From assembly GCA_020740775.1 (NCBI GenBank), contig JAHEWK010000005.1, forward strand, positions 124,001 through 188,000: a stretch of DNA of 64,000 nucleotides, given 5' to 3'. Under the pieces are notes generated by a model that was given only the letters and a program-made list of their open reading frames with translations, was not told where the DNA came from and ran no database searches. This stretch comes from Ilyonectria destructans (taxonomy: Eukaryota; Ascomycota; Sordariomycetes; Hypocreales; Nectriaceae). The position numbers were made by a program, and so were the translations under genes. Of the stretch, positions 1 through 11,264 are shown in pieces. Numbering within the stretch: the first letter of the stretch is position 1; each line of letters begins with the position of its first letter.

Positions 1-389
1 GAATGCAGATTTTTGCAGAGCTTGAATACCTGCGCGAGGCCTGTCAATACTGGACGAGTCTGACGTGGACCTTACGCATGTTTGAGGCAGCTATACTGCG
101 AATGGGACTCAATATCGAGAGGGGCTTATCCATCGCCCCGGAAGCCCCTGACGACATGGTGGCCACGACACTAGACCGCTGTGGCGGAAGTTGTCCTCAA
201 CAGGATGGCTTGGCTGCCTTTCCTCGAATCGAGACCGACGTGGACTTTGGCGACTATTTTGACCTCCTGGATGGCCCAAATAGCCCAGGCGCAACCGGCG
301 AACGGGACAATTTCTTTGGCGTGCTGCCTGTGACTGGCAACTATGATTGGATTGAAGATCTCGTCACTCCCCATCATTTCGGACGATAA
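1..389 (+). CDS. C-terminal end of a probable fungal transcription factor (5' partial)
   Basis: An open frame enters from the left edge and stops at 389, so only the last ~128 residues are visible. The first part is helical and aromatic-rich (EACQYWTSLTWTLRMFEAA), as at the end of the fungal-specific transcription factor domain. The tail is acidic and low-complexity (DVDFGDYFDLLDGP, YDWIEDLV), as in the activation tails of Zn2Cys6 regulators. No zinc cluster is visible because the N-terminus lies outside. It lies next to a catabolic cluster and could be a third regulator, but that is inference from position. It could instead be the end of another helical protein; the family call is moderate at best. 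Confidence 0.45.
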   Translation, partial: MQIFAELEYLREACQYWTSLTWTLRMFEAAILRMGLNIERGLSIAPEAPDDMVATTLDRCGGSCPQQDGLAAFPRIETDVDFGDYFDLLDGPNSPGATGERDNFFGVLPVTGNYDWIEDLVTPHHFGR

Positions 390-558
390 CAGTGGCACAC
401 GCCGTAATGGGCACGTAGATAGCGGTGTATCAGGAGACATTCTTCACGTGCGACTCAAGGAGTTTATAACGACATCACAATTTTCAATGTTACTCCTTGA
501 TCTATCTAGACCTACTTGAGGTTTCTCCGTGCCATGATAATCTATCCCTATTCTGATA

Positions 559-2352
559 TCAATACTGGGGCCCAGGAGCAGACTTGGGCTGCGTGTCCTC
601 GCCATCCAACAAACCATAATACCACGTGAGATCACGTCCGTCAAACTCGCGCGCGTCAAAGCCGTTGCCCAAGAAGTTGAATCTGTTCTGGGAAGCATAC
701 TCGATATCAAAGTCCTCGAAGCGCGGCTTCTGCAGCATCGTGAGGTAGTGCACACGCGAGCCCGGCCAGCAAAGTGGCTTCTTGTGCGCTTGTCCATTCT
801 TAAACCACGAGCTGCACGGCCCTGACCATGCTGTGCGCTTCAGGAACAGATCTGCGTGCCGCGTGAAGTCCTCGGCGACCCTGCGGTTGACGCGGAAGCT
901 CTTCACGTCTTCCACCTGCGCCTTCTCGAGCACCTGGATGACGTAGTTCGTATATGCCTCAACCATGGGCACCACGGAGCCGTGGCCAAGTGGCCCGTAG
1001 GTGCCGATGAAGACAAAGTAGTTGGGCACTTCCGGTACCGAAAGTCCGAGGTATCCTACCGTGTCGCCGTCGAATCGGTCTTGGAGGTTCCAGTCGTCGA
1101 CGATAACGGGCATCGAGGGCCTGAAGCTGGTGTCGAAACCGGTGGCGCAGATGACAACGTCCACCGTGTGCTCGTTGCCCTTGCCGTCAACAAACCCTTG
1201 AGATGTTATCTCCTGGATCTCCCCTGTCAGGACCGTCGTCTTGTCGCGACAGAGCGCCTCGAGGAACCCGTTGCCTGGGGTTGGCCGTCGGCACCCGACG
1301 CCGAAGTCGGTTGGAATGATCTTGTCTATGAGCTCTGGCTTTGTTGCGAGTTTGGACCGCATCTCCTGCGTCGAGTACGCTCGGGAGTCGGTTGCTTCCT
1401 TGGAACCGTTGATCAAGAACTTGAAGCGAGTGTTGAGCTCCGATTCAATCGCCTTGCAGTAAGACAGATAGAACTTGGGGTCAGATCGGAACTTTTCCTT
1501 GGTCTCCTCAGAGTAGTGAAAGTTCTGGCCCTGCGGTCCAGCATACGTCGGCGCAAACCCTGCAGTGACCCAGACGGGAGAGCGAGCAACGACGTACAGC
1601 TGATCGACCTCGTCGATGATGTTCGGGGTGACCTGGATGCCAGAGCTACCGATGCCGATTTGGAGAACTCTCTTGCCCTCGAGGTGAATGGACTCGTCCC
1701 AACGTGCCGTGTGAAGGACTGGTCCGTTGAATGAATGCAACCCCTTAATGTTGGGCCATTTCCAGTTGTTGAGCACGCCACCGCCATGGATGAAGAAATC
1801 CGCATAGTCATTGAAGGTGTCGTCTGGGTTGTCGTTGCGCATGACCGTTATCTTCCACTTGGCTCGTGTCGAGAGCCACTCGGCGCGAATAATCTTGTGC
1901 TTGAAGTGGCAATATTTGATCACATCGCTCTGAGTTGCGACGTCTTTGAAGTACTGATGGATCTCTGGAGAATCCGAATAGTACTGCGACCAGTCGGGCT
2001 TTCTCGCCCAGCTGTACTGATAGCAGACGCTTGGGATGTCACACGCGCAGCCTGGGTATCTGTTTTCCAGCCAAGTGCCACCGACATCACCGTTTTTCTC
2101 TGTTACTTGAAGTGTCAGTGCTGCTCTTGATGAGTCCATGGGGAGATGGAGCTTTTATTTACCGTAAATGGTCAGTGTGACATCTTTCATTCTCTGCTCC
2201 AGCTGTCTTGCAAAGTCGATACCGCTGCATCCCATGCCCATGAAGATGACTTCCAGTTTCCGCCTTGTGCCCATGGGCGTCTCTCGGATTTGGTAGGTAC
2301 GCTCGCCATCTTCAGTGGCACTACCGTTCATGTGAGGCTCTATAGATGGCAT
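559..2352 (-). CDS. Baeyer-Villiger-type flavin monooxygenase
   Basis: Two exons (2352-2163 and 2099-559, intron 2162-2100) give 576 residues, normal for single-chain Baeyer-Villiger monooxygenases. The intron restores the N-terminal flavin fold: exon 1 carries the FAD-binding GMGCSG and exon 2 continues with EKNGDVGGTW. The family signature FxGxxxHxxxW is present as FNGPVLHTARWD, followed by the NADPH-binding Rossmann motif GIGSSG. The enzymes use NADPH and O2 to insert oxygen next to a ketone, making an ester or lactone; some members are heteroatom oxidases. The divergent neighbour is an esterase, which would hydrolyse such an ester, a classic pairing. Both share a 468-bp promoter holding CTCGGTGCCGAG. 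The start ATG at 2352 leaves ~35 residues before the flavin fold. Substrate unknown; class confident. Confidence 0.9.
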
Positions 2353-2820
2353 TTTGACAGATGTGTATGTCTATCCGACTTGTTGCGAAGGGTCTTATTC
2401 TCGAGAGTCCCAAGCTGATGATAGCATCATGAGAAAAGGTACCAACAAGGAAACAATATATTAATTGCGAGTGGACTTTTCGGTACAACCTCTGGTACGG
2501 TATTGCAAGGTAAGGCCAGGCACGGCAATGCAAAGCATGGCGTGATGCGAGTGGCTCGGTGCCGAGCCCGACACCGAGGTACTCGTTTTGGGTTACGATC
2601 CCTTCGTCGCCGAGACCAGGTGGAAGGACCGGGGGGACGCGGGAAATGGTTTGGGGGAGAGAATGTATGGCAAGCGTAATGACACGCTCAGGGAGAAATA
2701 ATAGGAATATGTGACTTTCATTCCTGGAGTGTAATGACACGCAAGCCATTGCGAGACTTGTTTGACAGCATCATTTTCTTCCCGCACAAACTCTGCTCCT
2801 TTGCCTGTCAACACAACCCC
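2353..2820. promoter_or_regulatory. Shared divergent promoter of the BVMO and esterase genes
   Basis: This 468-bp gap lies between two genes transcribed away from each other. It holds one exact CTCGGTGCCGAG (2555-2566), immediately followed by a further ACCGAG half-site. No other coding potential was recognised. Confidence 0.55.
2555..2566 (+). promoter_or_regulatory. CTCGGTGCCGAG motif (exact)
   Basis: An inverted repeat CTCGG-TG-CCGAG, that is CGG-N2-CCG with flanking CT/AG. It lies 203 bp upstream of the BVMO ATG and 255 bp upstream of the esterase ATG. The same 12-mer occurs at 26258 and near-copies occur elsewhere in the first half of the cluster. The CGG/CCG arms suit a Zn2Cys6 dimer; binding is inferred. 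Confidence 0.55.
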
Positions 2821-3998
2821 ATGGCGTCTCTTGTTGCCTTGCTGCTGAGACATCCACTGCAGACGCTCCAGTTTAGCTATAACTTTACCGTTCTTCTTCT
2901 GCTCGCGTTACTGCGGCGCCTCCTGCTCCCACACTTCCCATCGTACCAGTCCGTCCGGATCCAGACTCACCGGGCATTTCTGTCGGCTACCTCGACTGCT
3001 TTCCCAGACCTCGCCCGTAGGCTTCCAGTCGGAGATCTGGGGCCAGCTCGGGCGAGGAAGATTCAAAATACGTGCGCTACATACCTCATCCCCGGCAACC
3101 GGGATTTGTCCCAATTTGCAGCTGCTCAGCCACAGCATCAGAAGAAGCGATGCGTTGCCCTATACGCACACGGCGGGGGCTACGCTCGTGGAGAGGCGAA
3201 GATGTACGTCGACTATATGGAACGATGGGTCGTGATAGCGGGGGAGGTTGGGCTGGACCTCGTTTTCTTGAGCGTCGAGTATCGTGAGTATCGGTCCTTG
3301 AAGTATACGGGGGTTCTATCCAAACGCTGATCCGCTCGCCCAGCACTGTCGACTGAAAGTTCACATCCGGCACAGCTCAACGCATTCATCTCCACATACC
3401 AGAATCTACTCAGTGATGGTATACCACCAGACTCTATCGTTTTCATGGGCGACTCGGCAGGAGGTATGTAACCATAGCACCAAGAGACTAACCAACGTCG
3501 TTGCTGATCAATGATTTTAATATAGGGGGCTTGTCTGTCCTCTCGGCCATTGAGCTGCGGCGGCTCGGAGTTCCACAACCGGCGGCTGCCGTGTTGATCT
3601 CGCCTTGGATAGATATAGCACTGTCGGCCTTTGAAGGCGGAAATGCGGCCGTGGAGAGCGATTACTTCGTCATGGCTAACGAGGCTGTGCCCAGGCTGGC
3701 CAGATTGTTCGCCGGTAGCTATGAGTTGGACTCTCCAGAAGTGAGCCCGCTCTTGCGCAAGCCGGAAGAATTACGCGGTTTGTGTCCCCAGTTGATCCTT
3801 GCGGGAGCCGCAGAATTTGCGCTCTCCGATTCCAAGGCCTGGGCGCGGATGTGCGCGGATGCTGGGGTGCCTCACAAGCTGCACGTCGAGTGGGCACAGC
3901 TGCACATATACGCCATGGGTTCGAGATTTATAGATCCACACGTTCGTAGACGTACGGACTTGCAGATTCTTCATTGGATACACAGTCATGTTCGTTGA
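2821..3998 (+). CDS. Alpha/beta hydrolase, hormone-sensitive-lipase type esterase
   Basis: Three exons (2821-3283, 3344-3463, 3526-3998) encode 351 residues. Exon 1 contains the HSL-family oxyanion motif HGGGY. Splicing exons 2 and 3 restores the nucleophile elbow GDSAGGG, with the catalytic serine. Late in the chain a DxK-type Asp region (ALSDSKAW) and a His region (QLHIYAMG) fit the rest of the triad. The N-terminus is hydrophobic (about residues 18-35) and could anchor the protein. An in-frame ATG at 2734 exists, but 2821 fits better. The family hydrolyses small or medium esters and amides. Beside a BVMO it probably cleaves the ester or lactone product. Substrate not known. Confidence 0.88.
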
Positions 3999-4158
3999 GT
4001 TCGTTGGCCCTTCCTCTTCCATCGCTATAATTTAGAGTCGTTGCAGAGCCGGAATGGTGGTTTCTAAAGTAATTGCAACCTGCTTCTGCTCTATTCCCCA
4101 AGGCCGGCACAACACTTTGCAAACTTTCATCCAAAACCAGGTAAATTGCGTATTCTAG

Positions 4159-6226
4159 CTATAGTTTGGTTTTGGTACTTATTTCCCGCTTTGCTAGAAG
4201 CCGCCGCATGACTTTACCGCTTGCTGTCCTGGGGATAGCATCAACAAACGCCACACCCGCAGTTAGCCATTTGTGTCTCGATAGGCGCTTCTGTATGTAT
4301 TCCTGTATGTCAAGCTCCGTGATATGGCGGCCCGAATTTTCGACGACGACAAATGCTTTGGGGTACTCGCCATCGCGCCTGCAAAACGACCTTTAAGTAA
4401 CTCCTCGGGATGTTCGGGTGATATAACGAGAGACAGGGAGTGCAAGACCAAATGGAAAGGAGGGAGACAGTTCATACCTCTTTTCTCCAATAACAGCAGC
4501 ATCCGCAATGCCCGCATAAGTCAATAGAGTCTGCTCAATTTCCGCCGGGGCAACCTGTAGCCCTTTGACCTTGATGAGTTCCTGTGGAATGTCAGTCTAA
4601 AATCCGTCGCCATTCTTTCACAAGTAATCACTGACCTTCATACGGTCAACGATGTAAAAATGTCCCTGTCTATCGACGTAGCCAATATCCCCTGTCCGGA
4701 ACCACCTGTCTCTTCCTTCAATGACAATGGAGGAAGCCGTCTGCTGGATGCGTTTGTAGTATCCTTTCATAATATTCGGTCCCGAAATCCATATCTCGCC
4801 AACCGTATAGGGAATTTCCTTGTCGTTGTCGACTCCATACTCAGGCACAGGGATTATTTTGGCGCGCATGTTGGGATTCAGCCAGCCAATGGACCGTCCA
4901 TCATCCTCGTCATCCTGTGCGAAGCCCGTTGCCGAGCATGTGGTTTCAGTTAGGCCCCAGCCCTGCTTGACTTGGACTCCGGGCCGTAGATAGGTTTCCT
5001 GAACAAGCTTCCCAATCTCTGGATTCAAAGGAGCGGAGCCCGTGACGACCGACTCGATTGCTTTGAGATTGAAGGAAGCTGCTAGCGGATGCTTGGCCAG
5101 AGACACCATGAGCGTGGGAACGCCGGTTAGGAAGGTAATTCCGTAAATATCCAGATACAAGAGATATTTGTGGAGGTTGTACTTGGGCATGATGAAGACC
5201 TTGCATCCACTTACTGCGGCCGTAGTACAATAGTATGCTTGACCCTAAGAGGCAGTTAGACATTGTTCGACAGTGCAAGAAACCATGTGTTTTTGTTTCC
5301 CCAGCATGAACATGGACTTACATAGGCATGAAACATGGGCAGTGGTGCCAGCCACCGTTCGCCGGAGACATCAATCCGCTGCTTTCTTGCTCGGCCTGAT
5401 TCTGTATTGGCAACCATGTTTCGCTTGAAAGCTACCTGTACTGAGTTGGAGACCATGTTGTAATGCGAAATCTCCACTCCCTTGGCCACTCCTGTTGTAC
5501 TATTGCGACTGCGATTAGACGACTGAAGACGACTGATTCCCATTTGTCAAACCACTCGGGAGAAGGGAAACCTCACCCACTCGAGTAGTTGATCACCGCC
5601 GTCGCTGATTCTGCCTGCTCCTTGGTGATAAACTTCCTCCAGGTCCAGTTAGCAACGTCAGCACCAGGTGCCCACAGGTCGGTCCATCGTCTTGCTGCGT
5701 AGGTGCGGGTGCACCCCAGGCGGGAGAACACAAAAACCCTCGAACGAGGCAACCCAACGTTGTCTGCTGCTTGAAAAGCGGTCTCCAGACATGCAGGATC
5801 AGCTAGCAGAAGGCGAGAATCCGAATCGCCGAGCTGGTAACTTAGTTCTTGCCGGTTCGTTATTGGCCAAGCTCTTGTCTCATTAACCCTGGGGCAATTA
5901 TACTTACCTGTTACGGAGCTCGTTGGCGAGCAACCTGTGAAGACACCGCCAGATGCCAGCACTCCCCAGAGTAGGATCGGGAAGTAGAGCGAGTTGCCGG
6001 AGCAAAGCATGACCTTGTCGTTGACTGCAATGCCGAAGTCTTGCAGCCCCTTTGCCCATCTCTTGACCCATTTCTCTGCGTGCTCCAGGCTGAAGTTCTC
6101 CGCTGGGTTGTCAGCATCAAAATATTGAGGCTGAACACGGGTCTGGGCCGAGCTGGAGAAGACGAATGTGGGTACGTCTGTTACTGGAATGTCAACCTGA
6201 TACGGCGACTCGTAAATTTGCGTCAT
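4159..6226 (-). CDS. Acyl-CoA ligase 1 (ANL superfamily, 4-coumarate-CoA-ligase-like)
   Basis: Six exons (6226-5908, 5847-5577, 5499-5322, 5244-4636, 4581-4478, 4378-4159) give 566 residues. The joins rebuild all key ANL motifs: the phosphate loop YSSGTTGVAKG, MFHAYGQAYY, GWGLTET, the TGD block (WFRTGDIGY), the hinge DRMKELIKVKG and the C-terminal catalytic Lys region RTASGKVMRR. The enzyme adenylates a carboxylic acid with ATP and passes it to CoA. The C-terminus is TKL, close to but outside the strict PTS1 consensus, so peroxisomal location is possible. It is divergent from the AtuA gene over a 460-bp promoter. Subfamily and substrate cannot be fixed from sequence alone. Confidence 0.9.
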
Positions 6227-6686
6227 GGCGATGCTCCCAACTTGATGATATAACGAAGAAACATCAATCGGTATCTACCGTTATTATTTAAGCACCTCGA
6301 AGTGGCGGTCTGCTTAAAGTAGACGGGCCGCCGTCGGGGCATGGGCGCAACTCGGTGCAAACATACCTCAGGTCGCACCCGAACTCGGAGTCTTTGCGAT
6401 TAAGCATCTCCGGTTCTTAATTCGGCAAGTCTTGCTCTTTCACATGCGGCAACACCTCCGAGGTAGAGAGTGCGGGGATATGTTAATGGCAATGTGGAGC
6501 AGAGTATCCTCGGCGCCGCCATATGCGATCTTGTGATTGGGTGAGAGCGTCAATCCTTGCTCTGTCACATTTGACAGCGCTCGAGGCTTCTCGACTTTCA
6601 GATTAAAGACAAGACGGCGCCTCAGCCCTGATGAATAGAACGCAAATGTATTCTGGGCGCAACTTCCGAGTTTAACTATACACAAA
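6227..6686. promoter_or_regulatory. Shared divergent promoter, ligase 1 / AtuA-like gene
   Basis: 460 bp between divergent genes. It has a CGGCGCCG core at 6511-6518 and a CTCGGT half-site near 6353, both weak forms of the cluster motif. A core this short is expected by chance, so this is only suggestive. No gene seen. Confidence 0.35.
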
Positions 6687-9125
6687 ATGGCACCATCAAC
6701 ACCGCGAAGGCCAATGTTGGTTGGAAACGTGTCAGGATCAACAGGGGACAGACTCGATGGTGCGTGTAATGACTCCCCAGCCCCGGTGCCTGATTTACAA
6801 GCAGAGATAGCAGACGTAGCTTACACGTTACTCCAGGATTAATGTCGATGCTTCAAGGCCCTACAAAGGTAGACGTAATCGTAGGGGACTGGATGTCTGA
6901 GGTGTGTTAAGGAATCCTCGTCTTTGACTCGCCAGAACATTTTGGTTATTTTTCTAGACCCTTTTTCTTACTTACCTGTTAGGCAAATTTGGCATCAAGG
7001 TCTCTCCAGCTTCGTGGAGGCAAGGGCGATGGCCACGAACCGGGATTTTTGCACTCCCTTCGGATTGCTCTTGATGAGTTTCTCAACTATCCCAACCCTC
7101 ACCTAAAAGTCGCTGTCAACGCCGGCGGTCTGAACCCGAAAGCGCTGGCGGAGAAGGTACAGTCGCTGCTGTCGTCTAAAGGGTCCAGAAAACGTGTAGC
7201 TTTTGTCACCGGAGACAACCTTCTCCCCGAACTTGACTCCTTGGAGATTGAGCCTTTGACTCGGTCGACGGGAGATTTTGCAACTTGGAGGAAGAAATAC
7301 CCAGAAATCATCCAGGCTAACGCGTACACTGGGTGCTGGGGCATCGCTCAAGCCTTGAAGCAAGGCGCCGACATTGTCATCTGTGGCAGATGTACAGATG
7401 CCAGTACAGTGAGAACCTCCCTCCCTCAGGAACTACTCCGTATAATGAACTCATCATTCTTTGATAGGTTATGGGAGCGGCAGCTTGGTGGTATGACTGG
7501 GGAGTCAACGATATTGATCGGCTTGCAGGTGCCCTGGCGGCAGGCCACTTGATCGAGTGCGGATGCTATGCTGTACGTGGAGCTTCGTAACTGCACTGCA
7601 CCCAGTACCTAACCACCCTTGACGCAGACCGGAGGGAACTACGCTGGCTTCATGAACATCCAACCTAACTACTACGACCTCTCATTTCCCATAGCAGAGA
7701 TCATGGAAGATGGGACCGCTATTATCCAGAAGCAACCCGGGCAGAATGGAGTGTAAGCTTACAACAATGTGCACATAATCTTGCACACAAGCTCTCTATG
7801 CAGGCGATAAGTGGCTAATGCTATAACCAGAGTCAATGTTGACACCCTACGAGGGCAGTTGCTTTACGAGATTCAGGGCTTATACTACTACAACCCGGAT
7901 GTTATTGCAGACCTGACCTACGTAACAATTCAACAAGCCGCAAGCGACCAGGTGCGTCTTTCAGGCGTGCGGGGTGAGAATATATGCCCACGACATTCGC
8001 ACATACAAACTGACAAGCATACTAGGAATGGCTCCGCCAGAGACTCTGAAAATTGCTATCATGGCAGTAGGGGGTTATCAAGCTGAGTTTTCGGTTTATG
8101 TCACCGGCCTCAATGCCAAAGAGAAGACGCTGAGTTTCGAGAAAATGGCTCGCAGAATTGTCGACGTCTCCAAGTTAGACGTGCTCGATTTCCAACTCTA
8201 CGGAACTCCGACGGAAAATCCGAGGAACCAGCTCGAGGCAACACTTCAGCTCCGAGTTCTTGCCCAGTCGCGCGATCCAACACGTCTAACCCCTGGGAGG
8301 TTCCTCGGGCCAATGATGAGCAACCAGCTCCAGGGCTACCCAGGACTGACAGCAAACCTCGACTACAGAACTGCCGAGCCCAAGCTCATCTGCACGTACT
8401 TTCCAGGCCTGTTCGACCGTAGAAACGTTCACCAGGTCATCCACTTTGTCGAGGATCCCAGCCGAACCATCCCAGTCCCGGACACTGCCACGTTTACGCC
8501 CAGCAGGCTACTACCGAAGCAGCGAAGTTACGAAACTGCCAACGCTGTACCTCTGGCTGACTTTGGGCCGACCAAGCACGTCCCGCTGGGGTCAGTGGTG
8601 TTTGCACGCAGTGGCGATAAGGGGTCTAACGTGAATGTTGGGTTTTTCTTCCCTGCAGGGAAGGGAATGAAATTGAAGTACGACTGGCTTCGGAGTTTTC
8701 TCACCATCGAAACCTTGCGCTGTGAGTTTTGTCTCTCTATCCCCCCTATTATTTCTCCTCGAGTTATCCTTGTTTTCTTTTTTATTCTGGCTGAACTTGA
8801 ACCCTCCACCGCTCTTGATAATCGCAAGATGCTAATTGCATTTGTTCCAGCGCTTTTGGCCGAAGAAGCCGAGCCTGACATCTTTATCGAGCGGTGCGAA
8901 TTTCCCAATATTCAGGCTGTCAATTTCATATTGCATGGTCTGCTAGGAGCAGGTGTGAGCAGCTCGGTGAAAATGGATTCACTGGGAAAGGTGCGTGTCA
9001 CAACCATGGAACTAAATAAGCAACCGGCCGCTAACCTTATCGTCGCGAAGAATCTGGCTGAATATCTCAAGGCCCGTCACGTGGACGTGCCAGCGACGTT
9101 CTTAATTGAAAGTTCACACATGTGA
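6687..9125 (+). CDS. AtuA-family protein (acyclic terpene utilisation, DUF1446)
   Basis: Nine exons (6687-6759, 6837-6901, 6983-7408, 7468-7572, 7628-7752, 7831-7973, 8026-8721, 8851-8990, 9051-9125) encode 615 residues, the usual size of AtuA proteins. Characteristic blocks follow in order: VNAGGLNP, CGRCTDAS, WWYDWG, GHLIECG, the second-half motif ARSGDKGSN, YDWLRSFLT, and ending with the LGK block. The introns at 8722-8850 and 8991-9050 have lengths divisible by three and no stop, so they are easily missed; removing them restores the family pattern. AtuA is required for citronellol and geraniol catabolism in Pseudomonas, but its reaction is unknown. The C-terminus SHM fits the PTS1 consensus [SAC][KRH][LM]. 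Its presence is the main clue to a terpenoid or branched acid substrate. Confidence 0.9.
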
Positions 9126-9503
9126 TGGCAATTGGAAAAGCGGCTGATTATCAGGATATCGAATTTCTTGGTTTTTCTTGACGTCACCGGGCTCTGCGGG
9201 TCAATCAATGAATAAAGATGTATTGTGTGAACCATAGGGACAATGATATCATCCTAATGACTATTTTCCGAATACCGTTTGGACCTCATTTAGCTGTAGG
9301 CCCTGAATGTTCACTAGTCAGTGGGCCGGAATCTTCTCCGATCCCACATACTGGCATCAACCTCGGTATTGCAGCATTGACCTCGGGAGAGACGGATTCA
9401 GTATACATATGCACTGTTCTGCCATGTTTTATTCATAATTTAGTCTTTACGTTACTCTGCGTTACTCTGCATTGACCCTCTTTTCAACCCTTTTTCCCCC
9501 AAG
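9126..9503. promoter_or_regulatory. Upstream region of CoA-transferase 1
   Basis: 378 bp between same-strand genes. A CTCGGT half-site lies near 9361, about 140 bp before the next ATG. A perfect 10-bp direct repeat, gttactctgc, occurs just before the start (~9450-9470). No gene recognised. Confidence 0.3.
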
Positions 9504-10807
9504 ATGACTCAAACCCCTCCTTTGTCTGGTATACGGGTTCTAGAGTTCGCGGGGCTAGCTCCAGGTGAGAGCAACCGCCCTACAGTGACATCTTGTACCA
9601 CGAACATACTTACCTTTACCCGTAGGTCCATTTGCCGGTATGCTATGTGCCGACTGGGGTGCCTCAGTGCTGAGAGTCGATCGGCCTACGCCTCCTGGCA
9701 TCCTCGGTTCTAAGGATCTGCTGGCACGGAGAAAGAGCTCAGTTCAAGTTAACCTAAAGAGTCCTAAAGGCATTGCGGTTATCAAAGATCTTGTGCAAAA
9801 AGTGGATGTTGTCATTGATCCATTCCGGCCAGGGGTTCTAGAGAGGCATGGACTTGGTCCGAACGAGCTGCTTGCACAGAATTCGAGGTTGATCATTGCG
9901 CGAATGACGGGGTTCCGGAGGGATGGCAAGTATCGCAACATGGCTGGACATGATATTAACTACATTGCCGTGTCAGGAGTTCTATCGATGTTGGGCGCCC
10001 ATAACGCACCGCCATCGCCGCCGATGAACCTGCTTGGAGATTTTGCCGGCGGCGGTCTGGTTTGCTTCTTGGGCATCGTTCTCGCGTTGTTTGACCGAAC
10101 TAGAACAGGCCACGGCCAGGTTGTTGAAGCCAACATGGTAGACGGCAGCGCTTTCATCGCCACCTCACCGAGACTGAACATGAAAACTCCACTCTGGGGC
10201 GGTCCACGCGGCACAAATCTTCTGGATGGCGGGTGTCCGTACTACACCACTTACGAGACCAAGGATGGCGGCTATATGGCAGTGTAAGATCTCATGCACA
10301 AAGCCAAAGCGTGGACTACTGACCAGACCCAGGGGTTCGCTAGAGGCACATTTTTTTGCGATTCTTGAGGAGAAGCTCTCTCCTTACGGGTTCCAGATCA
10401 ATGGGGCTAGAGATGATCGCGCAGTGTGGCCACAAATCCGAGCGCATCTCACGCGTATCTTCAAGTCAAAGACCAGAGCCGAGTGGGAATTGGTATTTGA
10501 TGACACAGACGCATGTGTCACACCCGTTCTCACTCAACAGGAGCTAGAGGCGTCGGGTTACGAAAACCGGCCCGTCGTTATGCTCAGTCAATCTCCTTCG
10601 CTCCCTATCAACTCTAAGCCAGGTCCTCTCGATTCTAGAGGCGACAGGGAACCAGGGACGGTAGAAGGATGGGAATCGCAGCCATTGAAGCCGGGCAAGG
10701 GCGGGGATGAAGTCATGATGGAATGGATGGGTTGGAAGCGCGACCAAGATTATCATCACACATACCATGGAGTTGTAAAAGGCCCTGGAGTTTTGAATAA
10801 ACTTTGA
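9504..10807 (+). CDS. Family III CoA-transferase, alpha-methylacyl-CoA-racemase-like
   Basis: Three exons (9504-9564, 9626-10283, 10333-10807) encode 397 residues, typical of racemase-type CaiB/BaiF proteins. Splicing gives [15 protein letters not shown] at the N-terminus and YMAVGSLEAHF across the second join. The AGHDINY block holds the His that is catalytic in alpha-methylacyl-CoA racemase, and SLEAHF holds the expected Glu. In the VVEANM block the position that is Asp in characterised racemases appears to be Glu. Racemases invert the alpha-methyl centre so that (S)-acyl-CoA can enter beta-oxidation, which suits a methyl-branched substrate. A formyl-CoA-transferase-like role is the alternative. 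The C-terminus NKL is a weak PTS1 variant. Confidence 0.87.
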
Positions 10808-11264
10808 AACCTTGGGCGAAGATAGACAAGCATTCCATTGATCATCGTCACCACTTATGCATGTAACTCGTGGCAGTTCTGATAATGAAAAAAGACGACC
10901 GTTTAGCAATTGCTTTGAGGATTCTCGTCAATCCCCAGTACCTAACTGTACTTGCCTGTTTGCTCTGGTGTTTCTCGCTTTACTAACCAAGGCCATGCGG
11001 TCCTGGCAAAGTCTTCCAAGTTCCGGGCTATCGGCCTCGGCAAATGATGCGGCGCCGATTCAAACGCGTATCTCTGCCGAGCTTCACGGCACCGAGCACT
11101 GTCCTTGCCGGCTTGGGAAACACTGGACCGTGGTGGTCCAGTATAGATTGGTTGCAGATGAGAAAAGCAGCCATCTTGCACAAGTCTCGCTTGTCGTATC
11201 AACCACACTCGGGAGCCTCGAGGTACTACTTTTCTTTGACGTTGCCGTATCCTGGTTTTTCGAC
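10808..11264. promoter_or_regulatory. Upstream region of CoA-transferase 2
   Basis: 457 bp. The frame of the next gene is open upstream to 10857, but this stretch reads as low-quality protein and carries the cluster motif, so I treat it as promoter. CACGGCACCGAG lies at 11085-11096 and a CGGCGCCG core at 11050-11057. Confidence 0.45.
11085..11096 (-). promoter_or_regulatory. CTCGGTGCCGAG motif (11/12)
   Basis: The plus strand reads CACGGCACCGAG, one mismatch from the reverse complement of the cluster motif. It is 169 bp upstream of the chosen ATG at 11265 and supports that start. Confidence 0.4.

Noticed and set aside
856..2130. Long plus-strand open frames opposite the BVMO
   Set aside because: Antisense shadows of a high-GC coding region; composition unlike protein.
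10857..11264. N-terminal extension of CoA-transferase 2
   Set aside because: Open frame but unlike the family N-terminus and overlapping a copy of the cluster motif; start set at 11265.
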